30,919 nucleotides of DNA from a virus: IMG/VR virus record IMGVR_UViG_3300005582_000061, positions 1 to 30,919 of that record. One strand, given 5' to 3'. The notes under the pieces are model-generated. The model had not been told where the DNA came from. It saw only the letters and a list, made by a program, of their open reading frames with translations, and made no database searches. Position 1 is the first letter of the stretch. Each line of letters begins with the position of its first letter. A program made the position numbers and the translations under genes. Positions 25,731-30,919 of this stretch are shown piece after piece.

Positions 25731-26587
25731 TCTGAATTATTGAATCCTATAGGAACAGAGTATGTTTCCGGAGCACCTGCTTCTCTTTGTTCTTCAGTAC
25801 TGGTAAATTCTAAAGGTTTTATCTCGTTAGCTGTTTTAAGATCACTTAGATGCTTTTGCACCTTGTCAAATAATTCTTTATCGGCGTTGGCCACAAATTC
25901 TGCAATGTGTTTTTTATCAGCAACTTCGGCATCTGGTGTTATGATTTTAAAAATACTCTCCGACATGAGATCTACTGTGACTTTGGTTAGATTATTAAAA
26001 CTAGAATTAAACATTTCTAATTTTTTATCGTCGGGTATAGAATTGTCGTTGACCATGTTAAGAATTCTAGTTGTTTCAAAACTCTTCATGCTAGTCTGTG
26101 TTAGGTGTTTAAAAGTTAACGGTCTAACACACACAGTAAAATCTGGAGTTATTTCCACATCTTCAGCCCAATAGTTTTGTTGTTGTTGATCTAGTAAAAC
26201 CCTGAGGTCAATTTCAAACTCTACATCTTCAGTTGTTCCCGGAACTTTATGAGTAAAGGGCATTTTTTCACCGTAGGTTGCTAGTCTAATAGCAATAAGA
26301 ATAGTGTCTAGGTCCAACGTAGGGCAATCCCATGCATTTTTAATATTAGGCATACAGCTCTGAATAACATCGACCATGGCTTGCCCGTTCATTAGCGCAT
26401 CCGGCGTTTTAAACATTAGCTCATCACGTGCTGTCATTGAGTACACTGGAAAATCTCCATTTTCTGGTATAACAATACTACGAGCGGGCCAATATTGTCC
26501 TTGGCTGGGCAAAGCAATATAAATTTTTGGCTGACGCATGTAGTTTGTCAGCGGGTTGTTTCTACTAGGGGCGGTGTTTGTCTGCAT
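25718..26587 (-). CDS. 26: Baseplate hub / tail assembly protein gp26-like
   Basis: A 289-residue protein of the T4 gp26-type family, which helps hub and tape-measure assembly. Readable family features are NPLTNYMRQPKIYIALPSQG, the PVYSMTARDELMFKTPDALM block and VIQSCMPNIKNAWDCP, all in the first 110 residues, then ILIAIRLATYGEKM. Relatives I recall carry a CxxC pair just after this point; here the corresponding stretch (HKVPGTTEDVEFE) has none. GGAGA lies 7 bases before the ATG, and a CATAAATA late octamer lies 42 bases upstream. It is encoded divergently from the tape measure gene and ends at a probable frameshift site. Confidence 0.8.
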   Translation of the reverse strand: MQTNTAPSRNNPLTNYMRQPKIYIALPSQGQYWPARSIVIPENGDFPVYSMTARDELMFKTPDALMNGQAMVDVIQSCMPNIKNAWDCPTLDLDTILIAIRLATYGEKMPFTHKVPGTTEDVEFEIDLRVLLDQQQQNYWAEDVEITPDFTVCVRPLTFKHLTQTSMKSFETTRILNMVNDNSIPDDKKLEMFNSSFNNLTKVTVDLMSESIFKIITPDAEVADKKHIAEFVANADKELFDKVQKHLSDLKTANEIKPLEFTSTEEQREAGAPETYSVPIGFNNSDFFG

Positions 26588-26598
26588 ATTTTATCTCC

Positions 26599-26606
26599 GA
26601 TAAATA
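26599..26606 (+). promoter_or_regulatory. Putative late promoter (GATAAATA) for tape measure and portal
   Basis: GATAAATA in the 76-base divergent gap, 57 bases before the tape measure ATG, facing right. Confidence 0.5.
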
Positions 26607-26628
26607 ACCGTATAGGATTATTCTAATC

Positions 26629-26636
26629 TATTTATG
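26629..26636 (-). promoter_or_regulatory. 26: Putative late promoter (CATAAATA) for gp26
   Basis: Minus-strand CATAAATA in the same divergent gap, 42 bases before the gp26 ATG. The two octamers point away from their neighbours, so the resulting transcripts overlap for about 20-30 bases at their 5' ends. Confidence 0.55.
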
Positions 26637-26663
26637 TACATATATTATGGCGGTTTTTAAACT

Positions 26664-29003
26664 ATGAACGGTGCAACAGAAGCAACACTACAAGAATTAC
26701 TTGATGTAGCAAGAAGACAAGATGCTAAATTGGCTCAATTGATAGCCGCTATGCGAGCTATGTCTGCTGCCAGTGGTGGTGGAGGAGGTAGTGGGTTAAG
26801 TGGTCTTGCTTCTGCCGCGGCAGCTGCCGCGGGTCCGTTAGGCCTGGCAGCAAAAGCCGCTAGCGTAGTCGCCGGCTCGTTTAATATGCTCAGTGATCTA
26901 GTCAGTGGTGTATTTGCCGCAATGGGTGCAATATTAGGAAAAGTTGTTACAGGACTAGCTAATACTGCCGCAAACTTGTTTGAGTTTGCAATAAGTGCGG
27001 CCAAAGGCAGTGCTAAACTAAGTGAATTCTATAATGCATTTAGGGATCTACCATTTTATCTAGGAGAAATTGCTTCTGTATTTGCAAAACTTACTAGATA
27101 CTCAGAAGGCTTACTAGAATCATATCTAAAGATGACTAACTCTGGAGCTAGTTTTAGTGGTAATTTATTCCAAATGGCACAAACGGCAACTCGAGCCTAC
27201 ATGTCCATGGATCAGTTTACAAAAGTAGTAAATGATAATAGTGATTATTTTGCAACTATGGGAGGCAATGTGCAACGAGGAGTTGACAGATTTGTACAGT
27301 TGCAAAGTCAGTTTATGGGTCCGGGCAGTCGATATGCTAATGCAATTCAAGGATTAGGTATCAGTGCCGACGAAGCCGGCGGATATTTACTTTCCATGAT
27401 GAAGTCCGGTGTTATGATGAGTAACATGGAACAGCAAAATGATCAAAAGTTATTTGCGGCCACAGCGCAGTACGTTCAAGAATTAGATGCACTTAGTAAA
27501 ATAACAGGACTACAACGTAGTCAAATTGCAGAGGCAGTGGCCAAAGCAGAAGCTGATCAAATGTGGAAAAACTTTATGGAAAGCGTCACTAATCCTGGTC
27601 AGCAAGCCTACATAAAAGCAGGTCTAGCTCAAGCGTTTGCTACTGGGGGGCAAGGTGCTGTTGATCAATTTAAAGGTAGTGTAAGAGGATTAGATACGCC
27701 GCTAACCGCTCTGCAAAAGTCATTAGCTGTAGCTTCTGGAGGTATTAGTGTTCAAGGAGAAGACATAAGAAGAGGTTTTGCAATGGCCAAAACTGATCTC
27801 GAAGGAGCCATAGGAATAATGACTGAACAGCAAGTAGCCACTGCTCGAGCAGCTGGTACCTTTGCTAAACAATTTGGAGAAATAGGACAGGCAGCAGACA
27901 TAGCAAAACAATATAATATTGATGCATCGATAAATTTTAACAGAATACTAGAGTCAGTAGGTGGCGATTGGAAAAAAGCATTACAGTTAGCGGCACAACA
28001 ACAAAATCAACAAGCTGGCGGAAGCGCCGCCGCATTATTAAACGCAACAAAAAACATACAAATATTTGGTTCAACGCTAATGGGCGTAATAATTACTGTA
28101 GTAGAACCGTTGGCTGCTAGCTTGGCCAAATGGGGCACTAAACTAACAGAAGGTCTTCCTGGTATAGTAACAAGATTTAAAGATCCTATTGAAGCATTTG
28201 CTACTTTTATGGATAAGGTATTACTGCCAAAGATAGAAGTAATAGGAAATTGGTTAGGCACTTGGTTTAGTAAACTTAAAAACGTTGATAATATGTCAGA
28301 TTTCTTTTCAATACTAGGAGATGCATTTAAGGATGCATGGAAAAATATTTCAGCTGAATTAATGCCATTATGGGAGAATACTATTAAGCCTGGAATGATA
28401 AGCATATTTGAAAGTGTTATAGACTTTTTAGAACCTTATATGAAGGGTGCGTTAGATATGCTGTTTGACCAATTGTCGTTCTTTATTTGGAGGAAAACCG
28501 GAATCGGTGATGATCCTAGAAGTGCATCTAGACAGCGTATATCCGACGATAAACAATTAGAAATAGACAATTTAAAAACCAAGGCAGCTACCGAAACAGA
28601 CTCAGCAAAACAAAAAGCACTCCTAGAGAAAATAGATAAAATGGAAAAGCAGTTGCGCGACTGGAATATGGCCGCCATAGCGATTATTAAAGATAAAGAA
28701 CAAAAAGATGTTCCTTTACCGAGTCTCAGAAGGTTCTCAGAAGGTACGTTAGGTGTAACTGGTAAATTATTTGAAAATTTTGGTAAAGGTGAGATAGTTG
28801 AACTACACGGAGATGAAGCTGTGGTTACACCTAGCCAAATGTCAGAACTTACCAATGCCTCGTTAATTAATAATTTGATGGCCAGCTCGCAACGGTTAAA
28901 TACATTAACAGCGGAAGTACTTGCAGTAATGAGAGACAATAATGACATTAACAGAAAAACTCTCACAGCTACTAAGTCACTAAGCGGAAACTTATACTCA
29001 TAA
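26664..29003 (+). CDS. Tail tape measure protein (gp29-type)
   Basis: A 779-residue protein that sets tail length and fills the tube. It has a coiled N-terminus, a Gly/Ala-rich run (residues 37-60), and repeated hydrophobic helical stretches (residues 50-120 and about 470-500) that could act in membrane passage. Long helices follow. The C-terminal motif EGTLGVTGKLFENFGKGEIV then ELHGDEAVVTPSQM is typical of tape measure C-termini. T4 gp29 is 590 residues, so a somewhat longer tail is possible. It is next to the gp26 chaperone-type unit but on the opposite strand, unlike lambda, where chaperone and tape measure are co-directional. No strong ribosome site precedes the ATG. Confidence 0.88.
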   Translation: MNGATEATLQELLDVARRQDAKLAQLIAAMRAMSAASGGGGGSGLSGLASAAAAAAGPLGLAAKAASVVAGSFNMLSDLVSGVFAAMGAILGKVVTGLANTAANLFEFAISAAKGSAKLSEFYNAFRDLPFYLGEIASVFAKLTRYSEGLLESYLKMTNSGASFSGNLFQMAQTATRAYMSMDQFTKVVNDNSDYFATMGGNVQRGVDRFVQLQSQFMGPGSRYANAIQGLGISADEAGGYLLSMMKSGVMMSNMEQQNDQKLFAATAQYVQELDALSKITGLQRSQIAEAVAKAEADQMWKNFMESVTNPGQQAYIKAGLAQAFATGGQGAVDQFKGSVRGLDTPLTALQKSLAVASGGISVQGEDIRRGFAMAKTDLEGAIGIMTEQQVATARAAGTFAKQFGEIGQAADIAKQYNIDASINFNRILESVGGDWKKALQLAAQQQNQQAGGSAAALLNATKNIQIFGSTLMGVIITVVEPLAASLAKWGTKLTEGLPGIVTRFKDPIEAFATFMDKVLLPKIEVIGNWLGTWFSKLKNVDNMSDFFSILGDAFKDAWKNISAELMPLWENTIKPGMISIFESVIDFLEPYMKGALDMLFDQLSFFIWRKTGIGDDPRSASRQRISDDKQLEIDNLKTKAATETDSAKQKALLEKIDKMEKQLRDWNMAAIAIIKDKEQKDVPLPSLRRFSEGTLGVTGKLFENFGKGEIVELHGDEAVVTPSQMSELTNASLINNLMASSQRLNTLTAEVLAVMRDNNDINRKTLTATKSLSGNLYS

Positions 29004-29007
29004 AATT

Positions 29008-30711
29008 ATGTCTTGGAAAAAATATTTTACCCCCGTTTCAACCGGCCAGATGAGCCCAATATCTGGAGGAGCTGGTCTTAGACCTAATCCTAGTCGCACC
29101 AACTATTCCAGCTATCTACCAGATGTGTATTCTGGTCATCCGAATCGTTTAGAACGTTATGGACAATATGATACTATGGATATGGACAGCGAAGTTAATG
29201 CCGCACTGGATATACTAGCAGAGTTTTGTACACAACTGAACGAAGAAAATTCTACCCCATTTCAAATATTTTTTAAAGACGGTGCTACCAGTTCAGAAAT
29301 TACCATTATAAGAAAGTACCTGCAACAGTGGTGCAAGTTAAACAAGTTCCCAAGTAAGATTTTTAAAATTGTACGCAATGCGTTCAAATACGGAGATAGC
29401 TTTTTTATTAGAGACCCAGAAACACAGGCTTGGTTTTATGTAGATCCTAGTAAAGTAGATAAGATTATCGTTAACGAAAGTGAAGGTAAAGAGCCTGAGC
29501 AGTATGTTGTGCGGGACTTAAACATTAATTTTCAAAGCCTTAGTGCCACGCAAATTACTCCTACACACCAGAACAATACAGTAGGTGGTACCGGTTATGT
29601 AACCAGCGGTGGTGGTGGTGGAGTCGGTGCTTCACCCCAAGGTAACCCTGGTAGTAGATTTTCAATGAATCAAAATCAGTGGGCAATTGAAGCTAAACAT
29701 GTAATTCATTTGAGTTTAAGTGAAGGGTTAGACAACAACTTTCCTTTTGGAAATAGTCTTTTAGAATCAATTTTTAAGGTCTACAAGCAGAAAGAACTGC
29801 TTGAAGATGCTATTATTATCTACCGCGTTATGAGAGCACCGGAGCGCAGAGTGTTCTATATTGACGTGGGAAATATGCCCAGTCATTTGGCAATGGGCTT
29901 TGTTGAACGTGTTAAAAATGAAGTAAATCAGCGCAGAATTCCTAGTGTAAGCGGTGGCGGACAGAGTGTTGTTGACAGCAGTTTTAACCCATTAAGCATC
30001 ACAGAAGACTATTTTTTCCCGCAGACTAGCGAAGGCAGAGGTAGTAAAATTGATGTATTGCCAGGCGGTACTAACCTAGGAGAGATTGACGATCTACGTT
30101 ATTTTACTAACAAGCTGTTCAGGGCTCTGCGTATTCCTAGCAGTTATCTACCTACTGGTCCCGACGATGGAGGAAGTTCATTTAATGACGGTCGTGTTGG
30201 AACAGCATACATACAAGAACTACGATTTAACAAGTATTGCGAGCGGTTACAAAGTCTTTTAAATGAAAATTTTAATGCAGAATTTAAGTTATATCTAGAC
30301 AAACGTGGCATTAACATAGATTCTAGTATATTTGATCTTAAGTTTAATCCACCGCAAAACTTTGCAAGTTATCGTCAAGCAGAGATGGATACGTCTCGTG
30401 TTGGTACTTTTGGAACACTAGTTGCTGTACCTTTCTTAAGCAAACGATTTGCTATGAAACGTTTCTTAGGACTAACTGCTGAAGAAATTGCAGAAAATGA
30501 ACGTCAATGGCGCGAAGAAAATATTGACAAAGGTACTAATCTAAGTGCGCAGGCAGAATTAAGATCCGCCGGAGTTACTACGGGTGGACTATCTGCAGAT
30601 GCTGATGCGTTAGGTCAATCAGGCGAGGCTCCTGAAGGTATGGAAGATATGGATACAGGAATGGAGGCTGCGCCTCCTGCCGGAGCAGTTGAACCTGCTG
30701 GAACACCGTAA
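29008..30711 (+). CDS. 20: Portal vertex protein gp20
   Basis: The dodecameric portal through which DNA is packaged and to which the neck attaches. T4-like gp20 features are clear: RLERYGQYDTMDMDSEVNAA and LDILAEFCTQ (residues about 48-77), FKIVRNAFKYGDSFFI, AIIIYRVMRAPERRVFYIDVG and the DVLPGGTNLGEIDDLRYF block with RALRIPSSYLPTG. At 567 residues it is close to T4 gp20 (524). A Gly-rich insert (about residues 190-215) and a Pro/Gly/Glu-rich tail are extra. It starts 4 bases after the tape measure stop. It is directly followed by head-morphogenesis-type sequence. Confidence 0.95.
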   Translation: MSWKKYFTPVSTGQMSPISGGAGLRPNPSRTNYSSYLPDVYSGHPNRLERYGQYDTMDMDSEVNAALDILAEFCTQLNEENSTPFQIFFKDGATSSEITIIRKYLQQWCKLNKFPSKIFKIVRNAFKYGDSFFIRDPETQAWFYVDPSKVDKIIVNESEGKEPEQYVVRDLNINFQSLSATQITPTHQNNTVGGTGYVTSGGGGGVGASPQGNPGSRFSMNQNQWAIEAKHVIHLSLSEGLDNNFPFGNSLLESIFKVYKQKELLEDAIIIYRVMRAPERRVFYIDVGNMPSHLAMGFVERVKNEVNQRRIPSVSGGGQSVVDSSFNPLSITEDYFFPQTSEGRGSKIDVLPGGTNLGEIDDLRYFTNKLFRALRIPSSYLPTGPDDGGSSFNDGRVGTAYIQELRFNKYCERLQSLLNENFNAEFKLYLDKRGINIDSSIFDLKFNPPQNFASYRQAEMDTSRVGTFGTLVAVPFLSKRFAMKRFLGLTAEEIAENERQWREENIDKGTNLSAQAELRSAGVTTGGLSADADALGQSGEAPEGMEDMDTGMEAAPPAGAVEPAGTP

Positions 30712-30715
30712 TTTA

Positions 30716-30723
30716 AATAAATA
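30716..30723 (+). promoter_or_regulatory. Possible late promoter (AATAAATA) after the portal gene
   Basis: AATAAATA ends only 5 bases before the next ATG (30729). With T4 late spacing, transcription would start at or near the ATG, giving a nearly leaderless message. No ribosome site is visible between them. Confidence 0.35.
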
Positions 30724-30728
30724 CAAGT

Positions 30729-30919
30729 ATGCATTTATTAGAATTCATATACTTTGACAAAGAACATTCAGAACCTACTGAAGATCTTCGCTATGATAGC
30801 GATAAAGATACTAGTATTTTAAAGTCCACTGACCTAAGGAAAAGTCGGTTAACACTTAGAATGCTTAGTGATTTACGCAAAGCAGGTGACGCAAGAGAAA
30901 AAGAAACTAGAGAAGATCT
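30729..30919 (+). CDS. Small post-portal protein, probable prohead core (gp67-type) component, cut by the right edge
   Basis: The ATG at 30729 opens a frame of 63 codons that runs off the window: MHLLEFIYFDKEHSE..., with a basic helical segment STDLRKSRLTLRMLSDLRKA. From memory, small proteins with an [ST]D-x-RK-x-RLTLR pattern lie between portal and prohead protease genes in T4-like cyanophages. T4 has the prohead core gene 67 at this position. The function is inferred from position. Real coding is supported by the open frame and tight placement after gp20. Confidence 0.65.
   Translation, partial: MHLLEFIYFDKEHSEPTEDLRYDSDKDTSILKSTDLRKSRLTLRMLSDLRKAGDAREKETRED

Noticed and set aside
25153-28966. 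Longer antisense frames (85-176 codons) opposite orf265, the tape measure gene and gp26
   Set aside because: Codon-shadow frames over Ala/Gly-rich or well-identified genes; no ribosome sites or recognisable proteins.
1-30919. CRISPR arrays, insertion sequences, integrase or attachment sites
   Set aside because: No spaced direct repeats, transposase or integrase sequence seen. The window is a lytic-type phage structural region.

Overview
The window is a stretch of a T4-like contractile-tailed phage (myovirus) genome. It has the virion and late-regulation gene set of T4-related phages, and its sequence style is closest to marine or freshwater cyanophage and pelagiphage relatives rather than enteric T4. 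The support is a run of recognisable T4-type proteins: gp6, gp25, gp5, a hub protein, gp53, a gp48-like tube cap, gp55, gp47, gp46, gp26, tape measure (gp29-type) and portal (gp20). The DNA is AT-rich. The host cannot be told from the sequence.

Layout. Positions 1-18626 form one leftward (minus-strand) baseplate block. In transcription order it holds a gp48-like tube cap, gp53, a large hub protein, gp5 with a C-terminal M15 peptidase, gp25, gp6, and a giant structural protein of at least 3,084 residues that runs off the left edge. Genes are tightly packed, often with TAATG or TGATG overlaps. Positions 18627-18735 are a divergent control region. Rightward from 18736 come gp55 (late sigma factor), gp47 and gp46 (Mre11/Rad50-type recombination nuclease), two small basic helical proteins (the second like histone Hc1), a protein of unknown function, and a GIY-YIG nuclease-like protein. 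Then follow about 480 bases without a gene, richer in GC and full of inverted repeats, which I read as a structured non-coding RNA ending in a terminator. A late promoter next drives a 265-residue Ala/Gly-rich protein. This meets head-on a short leftward unit (gp26 plus a small ORF). A second divergent control region at 26588-26663 feeds the tape measure and portal genes rightward. A small conserved-looking gene starts after the portal and is cut by the right edge.

Regulation. NATAAATA-type octamers, the form expected for gp55-dependent late promoters, sit before gp48, gp6, gp26, the tape measure gene, orf265 and the gene after the portal. gp55 itself has a host-like TTGACA-16-TATACT promoter. 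This fits expression of gp55, gp46 and gp47 before the virion genes that gp55 then switches on.

Most notable observations: (1) the structured RNA candidate at 24213-24658 with a possible loop pseudoknot; (2) a T TTT TTC slippery site at the end of gp26, in exactly the right frame to fuse it by -1 frameshifting to the next small ORF, beside the tape measure gene, the same arrangement as lambda G/GT tail chaperones; (3) an integrin-like FG-GAP repeat segment inside the giant baseplate-associated protein; (4) a possible capsid-targeting propeptide on orf265; (5) a roughly 120-residue insertion in gp55; (6) a peptidase rather than lysozyme on the gp5 spike.
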